Shown piece after piece: positions 31,585 to 40,888 of a DNA stretch of 64,000 nt. Every line of letters begins with the position of its first letter. Positions within the stretch are counted from its first letter, which is position 1. The notes beneath the pieces are model-generated. The model saw only the letters and a program-made list of their open reading frames with translations, was not told the DNA's origin and did not search any database. The position numbers and the translations under genes were made by a program. Location: assembly GCF_019175365.1 (NCBI RefSeq), contig NZ_CP059572.1, positions 2,666,001-2,730,000 on the forward strand, written 5' to 3'. The DNA is from Actinomadura graeca. Its GTDB lineage: Bacteria > Actinomycetota > Actinomycetes > Streptosporangiales > Streptosporangiaceae.

Positions 31585-32455
31585 GGGTCACCGCCCCTCC
31601 GAGGGCCTTCGCCGGGCCGCCGAACCGCGACACGATGAACAGCACCAGCAGCGTCACCCCGAGCAGGACCGTGCCGAGCGCCCCGGCGCCGCCGAAGTCC
31701 AGCAGCTTGCTGACCCGCTCGCCGATCACCTGGGAGATCAGCGAGTTCTGCGGCGAGCCCAGCAGCGCCGGGGTGATGTAGAAGCCGAGCGTCATGATGA
31801 ACACCAGCGAGAAGCCGGAGAGCATCCCCGGCACCGACAGCGGGATGTGGACCCGCGCGAACGCCCGCCAGCGCGGGGCGCCGAGGCTGCCCGCCGCGTC
31901 CAGCAGCCGCCGGTCGATCTGCTCCATGGCGCTGTACAGCGGCAGCACCATGAAGGGCAGCATGACCTGCACCATCGCGACCGTCACGCCGGCGACGGTG
32001 CCGAGCAGCACGACGCCGTCGAACCCGATCAGGCCGAGGAACCGGTCGATGGGCCCGCCGCGCTGCTCCAGCATGTACCAGGCGAAGTTGCGGGCCATCA
32101 GCGACGTCCAGAACGGCAGCAGGACGATCACCGTCAGCACGCCCCGGGTCCGGGGCTTCACCCGCGTCATCGCGTAGGCGTAGGGGTAGGCGATCACCAG
32201 CGTGACCGAGGCCACGATGAGCGCCGTGACCAGCGTCCGCACCAGCACCTTCACCGACAGGCCGTCGTGCAGCAGGCCGGTGTAGTTGCCGAAACCGGCG
32301 GCCGGCTCGGTGAAGCTGCGCCACACGATGGTGGCGATCGGATAGAAGAAGAACACCAGCAACAGCGCCGTCGCCGGCAGGACGAACCAGGCCGCCCGCC
32401 CCCGGGGGCGTGCCGCCTCGCGCCCCCGGGACCGTGCCGTGATCGTCGTCGTCAT
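31577..32455 (-). CDS. ABC transporter permease, PotB type
   Basis: A protein of 292 aa with six predicted TM helices; the first is FVLPATALLLVFFFYPIATI. The EAA-type loop reads LLDAAGSLGAPRWRAFARVH. It starts 9 bp after the binding-protein stop and overlaps the next permease gene by 8 bp, so the components are made together. It pairs with the PotC-type subunit as a heterodimer. Confidence 0.92.
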   Translation of the reverse strand: MTTTITARSRGREAARPRGRAAWFVLPATALLLVFFFYPIATIVWRSFTEPAAGFGNYTGLLHDGLSVKVLVRTLVTALIVASVTLVIAYPYAYAMTRVKPRTRGVLTVIVLLPFWTSLMARNFAWYMLEQRGGPIDRFLGLIGFDGVVLLGTVAGVTVAMVQVMLPFMVLPLYSAMEQIDRRLLDAAGSLGAPRWRAFARVHIPLSVPGMLSGFSLVFIMTLGFYITPALLGSPQNSLISQVIGERVSKLLDFGGAGALGTVLLGVTLLVLFIVSRFGGPAKALGGAVTHE

Positions 32456-32463
32456 GGGTTACC

Positions 32464-33513
32464 TCACCCCGCGAGCCAGGTGGTGTAGCGCTTGGTGACC
32501 GCGTCGAAGTTCTGGCCCCACCACTCGGCGTCCGACCGCACGATCGAGTGCTTGCGGTCGGGCGTGAACGGGTTCACCCGCTGCTGGATCGGGTCGTAGT
32601 TCGGCACGATGCTCTCGTTGATCGGCTGGACGGAGGCCAGCTGCGCCAGCTTGGCCGAGGGGTCGTTCCGGGACGCGAAGGCGATGAACTTCATCGCCTG
32701 CTCCTTGTTCGGGGCGCCCTTGGGCACCACGAGGTCGTCCCAGTTCACGACGGTCTTGTCCCAGACGGGCTGGAACGGCGCCCCCGCCTTGAGCGACTGG
32801 TAGGCGCGGGCGGACAGCACGAGGGCCATGTCCACCTGCCGGTCCACCATCATCTGCTGCTGCTGCCCGTACGTCTTCGCGAAGGTGGTCGACTTCTTGA
32901 TCGGCTCCAGCTTGCGGAAGGCGCGGTCCAGGTCCAGCGGGTAGAGCTGCTTCTCGGGGACGCCGTCGCCCATCAGCGCGGCCTCCAGCAGCCCCACGGC
33001 GATCTCGGGCGGCACGATCCGCCGTCCCGGGTACTTCTTCACGTCGAAGAAGTCGCCGATCTTGGTGGGCGGGTCGTTCTTGTACTTCTCCTTGTCGTAC
33101 ATGAAGATCAGGCTGTAGTTGTACGCCGGGACGCCGCAGTCCCCGACGGTCCCCTTCGGGAAGACGTTCTTGTCGATCACGGAGAAGTCGAGCTTCTCCA
33201 GGTACTTGCCGCAGTACTGCACGGCGGCGGCGGCGCTGGTGTCCACGACGTCCCAGCTCACCTTGCGCGCCTCGACCATGGTCTTCATCCGCGCCTCGTC
33301 CACCGGGCCGTCGTTGCGGACCTTCACCCCGGTCTGCGCGGTGAACGGCTCCGCCCACGCCTTGTTCTGGTAGTCCTGGAAGGGGCTCCCGGTCGACACG
33401 AAGGTCAACGCGTCGCTCTTGCTCGACGGGTTGCCGATCCCGCAGGCCGCGACCAGTGCCACGGCCAGACCGGCGGCCGTGGCCCTGGTCCTGATGCCTC
33501 TGTTCCGACGCAC
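32464..33513 (-). CDS. Extracellular solute-binding lipoprotein, PotD type
   Basis: A protein of 349 aa. The signal peptide ends in a lipobox, VALVAAC, near residue 24, so the mature protein is lipid-anchored outside the membrane. The fold is a periplasmic-binding protein of the spermidine/putrescine class (VSWDVVDTSAA, PAYNYSLIFMYDKEKY, VDMALVLSARAYQSL). GGAGGAGACC directly precedes the GTG start. Polyamine-like amines are the usual ligands; the adjacent aminotransferase and dehydrogenase support an amine substrate. Confidence 0.9.
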   Translation of the reverse strand: MRRNRGIRTRATAAGLAVALVAACGIGNPSSKSDALTFVSTGSPFQDYQNKAWAEPFTAQTGVKVRNDGPVDEARMKTMVEARKVSWDVVDTSAAAAVQYCGKYLEKLDFSVIDKNVFPKGTVGDCGVPAYNYSLIFMYDKEKYKNDPPTKIGDFFDVKKYPGRRIVPPEIAVGLLEAALMGDGVPEKQLYPLDLDRAFRKLEPIKKSTTFAKTYGQQQQMMVDRQVDMALVLSARAYQSLKAGAPFQPVWDKTVVNWDDLVVPKGAPNKEQAMKFIAFASRNDPSAKLAQLASVQPINESIVPNYDPIQQRVNPFTPDRKHSIVRSDAEWWGQNFDAVTKRYTTWLAG

Positions 33514-33561
33514 GGTCTCCTCCAGTGCTCGGTAAATGGATCCCCGACGGATCTTGTCTTG

Positions 33562-34878
33562 CTAGTGCGCGGCTCTGACCTGCTCGTTCAGTATCCGCGC
33601 AAGGGTGTCCACCTGCTCCTCGGTGATCACCAGAGGTGGGGAGAGCACGATGCTGGTGCCGGAGGCGCGAACGATCACGCCCTCGGCCCGTGCACCGGCC
33701 TGGACGCCGGAGGTGTCGCCGCGGGCGAACTCGATGCCGAGCATCAGGCCCACGCCGCGCACCTCCAGGACGTGGTCGAGCTCCTCCAGCGGCTTGAGCG
33801 CGTCCAGCAGCCGCCTGCCGAGCCTGTCGGCCCGTTCGAGGAGCCCTTCGCGGCGCAGGATCTCGATGTTCGCGAGAGCCACCGCCGCGCCGACCGGATG
33901 GCCGTTGTAGGTGAAGCCGTGCAGGAACGCCGCCCCGTCGGCCAGGTCGAGGACGCGGTCGCCGATCAGCACCGCGCCCATCGGGATGTAACCGCTGGAC
34001 AGGCCCTTCGCCATGACGATCATGTCGGGCTCGATGCCGTAGCGCTCGCTGGCGAACCAGTGGCCCGTGCGTCCGAACGCGGTGACGATCTCGTCGACGA
34101 TCAGCAGGATGCCGTGCCGGCGCAGGATCTCCTGCACCCGCGGCCAGTAGCCGTCCGGGGGCGGGACCATGCCGCCGACCCCGAGCACGGGCTCGCCGAT
34201 GAAGGCGGCGATCCGCTCGGGCCCGATCCGCTCGATCCGCTCCTCCAGCTCGGCGATCAGCCGGTCGGCCGCGCCCGGATCGTCCGCGAGCGCGTGCGGC
34301 TTGCCGAGGAACTCGATGCCGGGGACGAGCGGCCCGAAGCCCTCGCGGAGCCGGTCGATGCCGGTGGCGGCGAGCGAGCCGCCGCCCATCCCGTGGTACC
34401 CGGCGGAGCGGGCGAGGACGACGGTCCGCTCGGGGTGCCCGGCGTGGTGCTGCGCGAGCCGCGCCAGCTTGATCGCCGTCTCGTTGCCCTCGGACCCGCC
34501 GTTGGTGAAGAAGACCCGCGACAGCCCGGCCGGGGCCAGCCCGATGAGCCGCTCGGCCAGCCGGATCGAGGGCTCGTTGGAGTAGTCGCCGAAGGAGGAG
34601 TAGAACTCCAGCTTCGCGATCTGCCCGGCGGCGGCCTCGGCCAGCTCCCGGCGGCCGTGGCCCACGGGGCACTGCCACAGCCCGCAGGTGCCGTCGATGT
34701 AGGAGCGGCCGTCCACGTCCCACACGATCGCGCCCTCGCCGCGGTCGAGGACCAGCGCCTCGGCCGGCGCCCCGATCACGCTGTGCGGATGGACGATCGT
34801 CCGCGCGTCCAGCTCGGCGAGCTCCCGCGTGCGGTCCGCCCCGGCCCGGTCCTGCGCGACCTGCTGTTCCAGCGTCAT
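33562..34878 (-). CDS. Class III omega-amino-acid/polyamine aminotransferase
   Basis: A protein of 438 aa. FFTNGGSEGNETAIKLAR binds the PLP phosphate, LIVDEIVTAFGR carries the Asp that contacts the pyridine N, and MIVMAKGLSSGYIPMG holds the Schiff-base Lys. Family members move a terminal amino group of putrescine, beta-alanine or similar to pyruvate. It follows the aldehyde dehydrogenase gene by 10 bp, so the semialdehyde it makes can be oxidised by its neighbour. Confidence 0.9.
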   Translation of the reverse strand: MTLEQQVAQDRAGADRTRELAELDARTIVHPHSVIGAPAEALVLDRGEGAIVWDVDGRSYIDGTCGLWQCPVGHGRRELAEAAAGQIAKLEFYSSFGDYSNEPSIRLAERLIGLAPAGLSRVFFTNGGSEGNETAIKLARLAQHHAGHPERTVVLARSAGYHGMGGGSLAATGIDRLREGFGPLVPGIEFLGKPHALADDPGAADRLIAELEERIERIGPERIAAFIGEPVLGVGGMVPPPDGYWPRVQEILRRHGILLIVDEIVTAFGRTGHWFASERYGIEPDMIVMAKGLSSGYIPMGAVLIGDRVLDLADGAAFLHGFTYNGHPVGAAVALANIEILRREGLLERADRLGRRLLDALKPLEELDHVLEVRGVGLMLGIEFARGDTSGVQAGARAEGVIVRASGTSIVLSPPLVITEEQVDTLARILNEQVRAAH

Positions 34879-34888
34879 GACACCGCCC

Positions 34889-36352
34889 TCACAGTTTCAT
34901 CGAGATCGACTTGGTCTCCAGGTAGGCGTCGATGCCCTCGCTGCCGCCCTCGCGCTCCTGGCCGCTGTTCTTCATCCCGCCGAACGGCAGCTCGGGCCGG
35001 ACGGGGGCGGGGTCGTTCACGGCGACGATGCCGAAGTCCAGCCGGTCGGCGGCGCGCCACAGCCGGGCGAGGGCCGAGCCGAAGACGTAGGCCGCCAGCC
35101 CGTAGTCGGTGGTGTTGGCGCGCTCGATCGCCTCGTCCTCGTCGTCGAAGACGTAGACCGGCAGCACCGGGCCGAAGGTCTCCTCGGAGCTGATCAGCAT
35201 GGTGTCGTCTGCTCCGGTGAGGACGGTCGGCTCGTAGAAGGCGCCGCCCAGCCCGGCCCTGGCGCCGCCCTCCGGCGGGCTCCAGCGGCGGCCGCCCGCC
35301 GCGACGGCGGCGCCGCGCTTGACCGCGTCGGCGACGTGCCGCTCGACCTTGTCCAGGCCGGCGAAGTCGATCAGCGGGCCGAGGGTGGTGCCCTCGTCCG
35401 CGCCGTGCCCGACGCGCAGCGCCGCGACGCGCTCCAGCAGCAGCGGCAGGAACTCCTCGTACACCGTGCGGTGGACGAACAGCCGGTTGACGGCGATGCA
35501 GCTCTGCCCGGCGTTGGCGAACTTGGCGGCGGAGACGGCAGCGGCGGCGGCGGGGAGGTCGGCGTCCTCCAGCACGATGGCCGGGGAGTGCCCGCCCAGT
35601 TCCAGCGACGTCCGCCGCAGGTGGGTGTCCGTCGAGCGGATCAGGCTCAGGCCGACCTCGGTGGATCCGGTGAAGCTGACCTTGCGGAGCCGGGTGTCGG
35701 CGAGCAGCGCGCCCACCACCTCGGCCGGGCGCGTCGTGGTGATCGACTGGAGGACCCCGGCGGGCAGCCCGCCCGCCTCGGCGATGATCCGCACCAGCTC
35801 GGTGCCGATCAGCGGGGTCTGCTCGGCGGGCTTGACGATCACCGGGCAGCCGGCGGCGAGGGCGAGCCCGACCTTGCGGACCAGCATGCTCGCCGGGAAG
35901 TTCCAGGGGGTGATCGCGAGCGCGGGGCCGACGGGGGCGCGCAGGACCAGCCCGGGGCCTCCGGCGGCCTGCGGGGTGACCCGCCCGCCGGCCCGGCGGC
36001 CCTCCTCGGCGGCCCAGTCGAGCATCCGGGCGCTGCCCATGACCTCGCCGCGCGCCTCGTGCAGCGGCTTGCCGTTCTCCGCCGTCATGATCGCCGCGAG
36101 CGTGCCGGCCGCGGCGCGGATCGCGGCGGCGCCGGCGCGCAGGGCGGTGGCGCGCTCCTCCGCGCTCGTCGCACGCCAGGCGGGGAAGGCCGCGCAGGCC
36201 GCGTCCAGCGCCGTGAGGGCCTCCTCCGGCCCGGCGTCGGCGGCGTGCCCGACGACCTCCAGGGTCGCGGGGTCGAGCACCTCGAACGTGGCGGCGCCCG
36301 TTCGCCAGTCCCCGTCGATCAGCAGGGTGGCGGTGGACGGGTCTACGGGCAT
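34889..36352 (-). CDS. NAD(P)-dependent semialdehyde dehydrogenase
   Basis: A protein of 487 aa, the usual length for the succinate-semialdehyde dehydrogenase group. The cofactor segment FTGSTEVG, the general-base Glu in LELGGHSPAIV, the catalytic Cys in NAGQSCIAVNR and EETFGPVLPVY are present. AGGAGGGGC stands before ATG 36352. It heads the leftward amine operon, about 130 bp from a MarR-type operator shared with the divergent regulator gene. The exact aldehyde cannot be deduced. Confidence 0.9.
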   Translation of the reverse strand: MPVDPSTATLLIDGDWRTGAATFEVLDPATLEVVGHAADAGPEEALTALDAACAAFPAWRATSAEERATALRAGAAAIRAAAGTLAAIMTAENGKPLHEARGEVMGSARMLDWAAEEGRRAGGRVTPQAAGGPGLVLRAPVGPALAITPWNFPASMLVRKVGLALAAGCPVIVKPAEQTPLIGTELVRIIAEAGGLPAGVLQSITTTRPAEVVGALLADTRLRKVSFTGSTEVGLSLIRSTDTHLRRTSLELGGHSPAIVLEDADLPAAAAAVSAAKFANAGQSCIAVNRLFVHRTVYEEFLPLLLERVAALRVGHGADEGTTLGPLIDFAGLDKVERHVADAVKRGAAVAAGGRRWSPPEGGARAGLGGAFYEPTVLTGADDTMLISSEETFGPVLPVYVFDDEDEAIERANTTDYGLAAYVFGSALARLWRAADRLDFGIVAVNDPAPVRPELPFGGMKNSGQEREGGSEGIDAYLETKSISMKL

Positions 36353-36479
36353 GTGCCCCTCCTCGTGTCTGGCTCGCGCCGATGTCCCGGGAATCCCGGG
36401 AAACGCCGAATCCCGGATGCGCCGTGGCCGGCGGATGGCCGGCCGGTGAATCGCTACAGGTCAGCAGTCTTGGAGGCCA

Positions 36480-36498
36480 GTGTTGTATTTGTCAACAC
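36480..36498. promoter_or_regulatory. MarR-type operator 1 (divergent promoter)
   Basis: GTGTTG-N7-CAACAC between the divergent dehydrogenase and MarR genes, 38 bp before the MarR ATG. The same 6-7-6 palindrome recurs at 37055-37073. It fits a MarR dimer controlling its own gene and the leftward operon. Confidence 0.65.
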
Positions 36499-36535
36499 CT
36501 ATCACCGGATCCGTTTCCGGCTTTACAGTGGGCAC

Positions 36536-37027
36536 ATGAACCCAGATCCCGCCCGTTCGGCGGATCCCGCCGCCGAGGCGACCGCGCTCCTGCCGATCCG
36601 GGAGCTGCTGTCCTACCGGCTCCACCGGGTCGCGAACGCGCTGTCCCGCAGTGCCGCCCTCCGCTACCGCCGAGAGTACGGTGTCAGCCTGCACGAATGG
36701 CGGACGGTAGCACTGCTCGGCGCGGACGAGCCACAGGCGGTCAACCAGCTCGCCCGCCTCGCCGGCCTGGACAAGGCGCAGATGAGCCGGGTCGCCGCCA
36801 AGCTGACCGAGCGCGGGCTGGTCGAACGGGAGCCGGGTCCGGGGCGCAGCACGCAGCTCAGCCTCACACGCAGCGGGAAGGCGCTCTACCGCGGCCTGAT
36901 CGGCGCCGCCAACGACCGCAACGAGGCGTTCCTGGCCTGCCTCACGCCGCTTGAGCAGGAGGTTCTCGACTCGGCGCTGCGCAAGCTGGCCGCGGTCGGA
37001 CGGGCACTGGAGCGTGCCGAACACTGA
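36536..37027 (+). CDS. MarR-family transcriptional regulator
   Basis: A protein of 163 aa. A winged helix-turn-helix covers residues 45-110: EWRTVALLG, QAVNQLARLAGLDKAQMSRV (recognition helix) and the wing GLVEREPGPGRSTQLSLT. Helices at both ends form the dimer. Such proteins usually repress by binding palindromes and release DNA on binding an aromatic or CoA-type ligand. Operator-like palindromes lie on both sides of the gene, so it very likely controls itself, the leftward amine operon and the rightward CoA-ester operon. Confidence 0.9.
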   Translation: MNPDPARSADPAAEATALLPIRELLSYRLHRVANALSRSAALRYRREYGVSLHEWRTVALLGADEPQAVNQLARLAGLDKAQMSRVAAKLTERGLVEREPGPGRSTQLSLTRSGKALYRGLIGAANDRNEAFLACLTPLEQEVLDSALRKLAAVGRALERAEH

Positions 37028-37053
37028 GTGACACCGGCCACCGGCCGTGAGAT

Positions 37054-37074
37054 GGTGTTGACATCATCAACACC
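37054..37074. promoter_or_regulatory. MarR-type operator 2 (before the CoA-ester operon)
   Basis: A perfect 8-bp palindrome, GGTGTTGA-N5-TCAACACC, 60 bp upstream of the HMG-CoA-lyase-like gene. It contains the same GTGTTG-N7-CAACAC core as operator 1. Position fits repression of the downstream six-gene operon. Confidence 0.68.
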
Positions 37075-37133
37075 TGCCATGTATCCCTGCAAGTGACGAC
37101 CCGCGTGGCGACACTTCAGGAGGGCGGCCGCAC

Positions 37134-38078
37134 ATGACCGACCGAGTCACGATCTGCGAATGCTTCGCCCGTGACGGCCTGCAACACGAGGAGACCGACG
37201 TCCCGGCGGACGCCAAGATCGGACTGATCGGCGCGTTCGCCGACGCCGGCTTCACCCGTGTCGAGGCGACCTCGTACAGCCACCCGGAGCGGGTGCCCGC
37301 GTTCCGCGACGCGAGCGAGGTGCTGGCCGGGCTCCCCCGGCCGGCGGGCGTGTCGTACAAGGCGACCTGCCCGAACCCGCGCGCCGTGCGGCGCGCGCTC
37401 GCGGACCTGGACGCCGGGCACGGCGCGCACGAGCTGAGCCTGCTGGTCTCGGCGACCGAGTCCCACACCGAGCGGAACATGCGGACGACGCGGGAGCGCC
37501 AGTGGGCGGCCGTCGCCGAGATGGTCCGGCTCGCCGGCGGCCGCTTCCGGCTGGTGGGCGTGATCTCGGTGGCGTTCGGATGCCCGTTCGAGGGGCACGT
37601 CGACCCCGGGGTGGTGGCCGAGGACGCGGCCAGGTTCGCCGACCTCGGCGTGGACATGGTCACGCTCGGCGACACCACGGGGCTCGCGACGCCGAGCACC
37701 GTCAAGGCGATGTTCGGGCGGGTCGCCTCCGCCCACCCGGAGGTCCCGTTCATCGCGCACTTCCACAACACCCGCGGCTCCGGCATCGCCAACTGCGTCG
37801 CGGCGCTGGAGGCCGGGTGCCGGGACTTCGACAGCTCCCTCGGCGGCGTGGGCGGCCACCCCACGCGCATCCAGTACGGCCAGGGCATGACCGGGAACGT
37901 GTGCACCGAGGACCTGGTCAACCTGCTGGAGTCGGAGGGCGTCGGCACCGGGCTCGACCTCGGCAAGCTCATGGACGCGTCACGGATGTGCGAGCGGGTG
38001 CTCGGCCGCCGGCTGTACAGCATGGTCGCGCGGGCCGGCTTCGGCCCCGCCGGCCGGAAGGAGTTCCAGGATGCCTGA
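37134..38078 (+). CDS. HMG-CoA-lyase-like (DRE-TIM) enzyme
   Basis: A protein of 314 aa. The TIM-barrel motifs ARDGLQ, VRFxxL-type VISVAFGCPFEG and the metal-binding HFHNT are present. The family signature loop that normally holds the catalytic Cys (GLGGCP) reads GGVGGHP, so Cys is replaced by His. It may be a related aldolase or lyase acting on another 3-hydroxyacyl-CoA rather than true HMG-CoA lyase. It is the first gene of the rightward CoA-ester operon, behind GGAGG, and overlaps the next gene by 8 bp. Confidence 0.82.
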   Translation: MTDRVTICECFARDGLQHEETDVPADAKIGLIGAFADAGFTRVEATSYSHPERVPAFRDASEVLAGLPRPAGVSYKATCPNPRAVRRALADLDAGHGAHELSLLVSATESHTERNMRTTRERQWAAVAEMVRLAGGRFRLVGVISVAFGCPFEGHVDPGVVAEDAARFADLGVDMVTLGDTTGLATPSTVKAMFGRVASAHPEVPFIAHFHNTRGSGIANCVAALEAGCRDFDSSLGGVGGHPTRIQYGQGMTGNVCTEDLVNLLESEGVGTGLDLGKLMDASRMCERVLGRRLYSMVARAGFGPAGRKEFQDA

Positions 38079-38826
38079 GCACGATTCACCCGGCCCCGGG
38101 CACCCGCCCGTGCTGGTCTCGGAGGACCACGGCGCCGTCCGGGTGCTGCGGCTGAACCGTCCCGCCAAGCTCAACGCGCTCAACACCGAGCTCACCGCCG
38201 CCCTGCTGGAGGGGCTCCGGGCCGCCGACACGGACGGCGCGGTCCGCGCGGTGGTCCTGACCGGCGCCGGGCGGGCCTTCTGCGCCGGGGCCGACGTGAA
38301 GGAGTTCACGGACCTCACGCCCGACGACCAGGGCGCGGTCGTCCGGCGCGCGGAGCTGACCATGCGCACCCAGATGCTCCCGCAGCAGCTGACCAAGCCG
38401 GTCGTCTCCGCGGTGCGGGGGCACGCCATGGGCGGCGGCGCGGGCCTCGCCCTCGGCTGCGACATGGTCGTCGCCGCGTCCGACACCCGGCTCGGCTACC
38501 CCGAGCTGCGGCACTCGCTCGTCCCCGCGATCGTGATGACCGGCCTCCAGCGCCACCTCGGCCGCAAGCTCGCCTTCGAGCTGATCAGCACCGGCCGGAT
38601 CCTGGACGCGCGGGAGCTCGCCGCGCACGGCCTGGCCAACCGGGTGGTCGAGCCGGGCGAGGAGGTCGCCGCCGCCCTGGAGATCGCCACGGCCTGGGCC
38701 GAGGTGAACGCGGACGCGATGTGCGCGGCCAAGGGGCTGTTCTACCGGGTGGCCGACCTGCCCTTCGAAGAGGCGATGCGGACCGGCGGGGACGTCAACG
38801 CGATCATGCGCGGGTTCCGCACGTGA
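38071..38826 (+). CDS. Enoyl-CoA hydratase/isomerase 1
   Basis: A protein of 251 aa of the crotonase fold. The oxyanion-hole motifs are AFCAGADVKEF and GHAMGGGAGLALGCDM; a Glu is found in GYPELRHSLVPA. Crotonases hydrate enoyl-CoA or run related CoA-ester reactions. It is coupled to the preceding lyase-like gene and to the CoA-transferase gene (GTGA), so it is co-translated in a degradation pathway. Confidence 0.9.
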   Translation: MPEHDSPGPGHPPVLVSEDHGAVRVLRLNRPAKLNALNTELTAALLEGLRAADTDGAVRAVVLTGAGRAFCAGADVKEFTDLTPDDQGAVVRRAELTMRTQMLPQQLTKPVVSAVRGHAMGGGAGLALGCDMVVAASDTRLGYPELRHSLVPAIVMTGLQRHLGRKLAFELISTGRILDARELAAHGLANRVVEPGEEVAAALEIATAWAEVNADAMCAAKGLFYRVADLPFEEAMRTGGDVNAIMRGFRT

Positions 38827-40010
38827 GGCCGCTGGACGGGATCCGGGTGCTGGACTTCTCCCGGGTGCTCGCCGGGCCGATGGCCACCCAGATCCTCGCC
38901 GAGCTGGGCGCCGAGGTGATCAAGGTGGAGCGGCCGGGCGGCGGGGACGAGTCCCGGCGGTTCGAGCCCCGGCTGCCCGGCGGTGAGAGCGCCTACTTCT
39001 TCGCCTTCAACCGCGGCAAGCGCTCGATCACCCTCGACCTGGCGACCCCGCGCGGGCAGGAGATCGCCCGCGGCCTCGCCCGGCACGCCGACGTCGTGGT
39101 GGAGAACTTCCTGCCCGGCTCCATGGACAAGCGCGGCCTCGGCTACGAGGCGCTCGCGGAGGAGAACCCCCGCCTGGTCTACGTGTCCGCCACCGGCTTC
39201 GGCCAGTCCGGCCCGTACTCCGACCGCAAGGGGTACGACACCGTCTTCCAGGCGCTGTCCGGCGTCATGGCGCTGACCGGCCACCCGGACACGCCCCCCG
39301 CCAAGGCCGGGGTCCCCATCGCCGACCTGACGTCCGGGCTGTGGATCGTCATCGCGGCGCTGGCCGGGCTCGCCGGGCGCGGCTCCTCCGGGCGCGGCGG
39401 GCACGCCGACCTGGCGATGATGGACGTCCAGGTCAGCCTGCTGGCGGTCGCCGCCGCCCGGCTGTTCGCGCTGGACGAGGACCCGCCGCGCACCGGCACC
39501 GCGCATCCGGGCCGGGTGCCGTCCGCGGCGTTCGAGTGCGCGGACGGCCGGTACCTGCACATCAGCGGCAGCGACCACCACTGGGGGCCGCTGTGCTCGG
39601 TGCTCGGCCTCGACGAGCTGGCCGCCGACCCCGACCTCGCCACCAACGCCGGGCGGGTCGCCCAGCGCGAGCGCGTGACCGCCGGCCTCACCCGCGCCTT
39701 CGCCACATGGCCGAGGGACGCGCTGGCGGACGCGCTGCGCGCGGCGGGGGTGCCCGCCGGCGAGGTCAACTCCGTCCGGGAGGCGCTCACCGACCGCAAC
39801 ACCATCGAACGCGGGATGGTCGGGCATTTCGACCATCCCGGCGAGGGCCGGTTCCCCGCGCTGGGCGCACCCCTGCGCATCGAGGGGTACGACCGGCCGG
39901 AGCCCGCGGCGCCGCCGCTGCTCGGCTCCGACACCGACGCGGTTCTGACCGAGCTGCTCGGCCTGGGAGAGGCGGAGATCTCCCGGCTCCGCGACGAAGG
40001 GACGATCTAG
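38823..40010 (+). CDS. CaiB/BaiF-type class III CoA-transferase
   Basis: A protein of 395 aa from GTG 38823 (GTGA overlap). It has the N-terminal (M)RPLDGIRVLDFSRVLAGP, LGAEVIKVERPG, KRSITLDL and the catalytic Asp in ADLAMMDVQVSLL. These enzymes move CoA between carboxylic acids, often succinate or acetate to a xenobiotic or branched acid. Having both this transferase and an acyl-CoA ligase in one operon gives two ways of activating the acid. Confidence 0.92.
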   Translation: MRPLDGIRVLDFSRVLAGPMATQILAELGAEVIKVERPGGGDESRRFEPRLPGGESAYFFAFNRGKRSITLDLATPRGQEIARGLARHADVVVENFLPGSMDKRGLGYEALAEENPRLVYVSATGFGQSGPYSDRKGYDTVFQALSGVMALTGHPDTPPAKAGVPIADLTSGLWIVIAALAGLAGRGSSGRGGHADLAMMDVQVSLLAVAAARLFALDEDPPRTGTAHPGRVPSAAFECADGRYLHISGSDHHWGPLCSVLGLDELAADPDLATNAGRVAQRERVTAGLTRAFATWPRDALADALRAAGVPAGEVNSVREALTDRNTIERGMVGHFDHPGEGRFPALGAPLRIEGYDRPEPAAPPLLGSDTDAVLTELLGLGEAEISRLRDEGTI

Positions 40011-40012
40011 AC

Positions 40013-40888
40013 ATGGACGAGGATCCCGTACTGGTCCTGCGGGACGGCGCCGTCGTGCACGCCGTGCTGAACCGGCCGGCCGCGCGCAACGCGCTGAACC
40101 TCGCGATGTGCCACCGGCTGCGCGAGACGTTCGCGGCGCTGGACGCCGATCCCGCCGTCCGCGCCGTCCTGCTGCGCGCGAACGGCCCCGCGTTCTGCGC
40201 GGGCGCCGACCTGCGGGAGCGCAAGGGCCGCGACGAGGACTGGGTCCGCGCCCGCCGGATCGCCTCGTTCGCCGCCTACGACGCCATCGAGCGGTGCTCC
40301 AAGCCGGTGGTCGCGCTCGCGCACGGCCCCGTCGTCGGGTCGGGCGGCGAGATCGCGATGTCCTGCGACTTCGTCGTGGCCGCCGACGACGTCTCGTTCC
40401 GGTTCCCCGAGCCGCACTGGGGCACGGTCGGCGCGACGCAGCGGCTCCAGCGCGTCATCGGCAAGCGCCGCGCGAAGGAGCTGCTGTTCACCTCCAGGAC
40501 GATGGAGGCGGAGGAGGCGCTGTCGGTGGGCCTCGTCCAGCGGCTCGTCCCCGCCGCGGACCTGGCGGCGGCCGGGGAGAAGCTCGCGGCGGCGATCGCC
40601 GGGGCGCCCGGGCTGGCGATGTCGCTGACCAAGCAGGCGATCGACCTGGGCTCGGAGACCGACCTGGCCAACGGGATCAGGATCGAGATGGCCGCGATCG
40701 AGCGCTGCCTCGCCGACGGCGCCTGGCGCGAGGGCGTCGGCGCCTTCAACGCCGGGGCGCGCCCCGGGCCGCGCGACGGCGGCGCGGCACCGGCTGGCCG
40801 TCCCGCCTCCGGCGACCGGGGGCGGGAGCCGGCGGACGGGGAAGGAACTACAGGGCGGTGGGAGCCGGTGGACGGAGCTGGGCTGTGA
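40013..40888 (+). CDS. Enoyl-CoA hydratase/isomerase 2
   Basis: A protein of 291 aa; the ATG lies 2 bp after the CaiB stop. Crotonase motifs are AFCAGADLRERKG, GPVVGSGGEIAMSCDF and RFPEPHWGTVG. The last 40 residues are a Gly/Pro/Arg-rich extension absent from typical 255-aa members. It differs markedly from hydratase 1, so the pair probably catalyses two different steps. GTGA overlap with the ligase gene. Confidence 0.88.
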   Translation: MDEDPVLVLRDGAVVHAVLNRPAARNALNLAMCHRLRETFAALDADPAVRAVLLRANGPAFCAGADLRERKGRDEDWVRARRIASFAAYDAIERCSKPVVALAHGPVVGSGGEIAMSCDFVVAADDVSFRFPEPHWGTVGATQRLQRVIGKRRAKELLFTSRTMEAEEALSVGLVQRLVPAADLAAAGEKLAAAIAGAPGLAMSLTKQAIDLGSETDLANGIRIEMAAIERCLADGAWREGVGAFNAGARPGPRDGGAAPAGRPASGDRGREPADGEGTTGRWEPVDGAGL

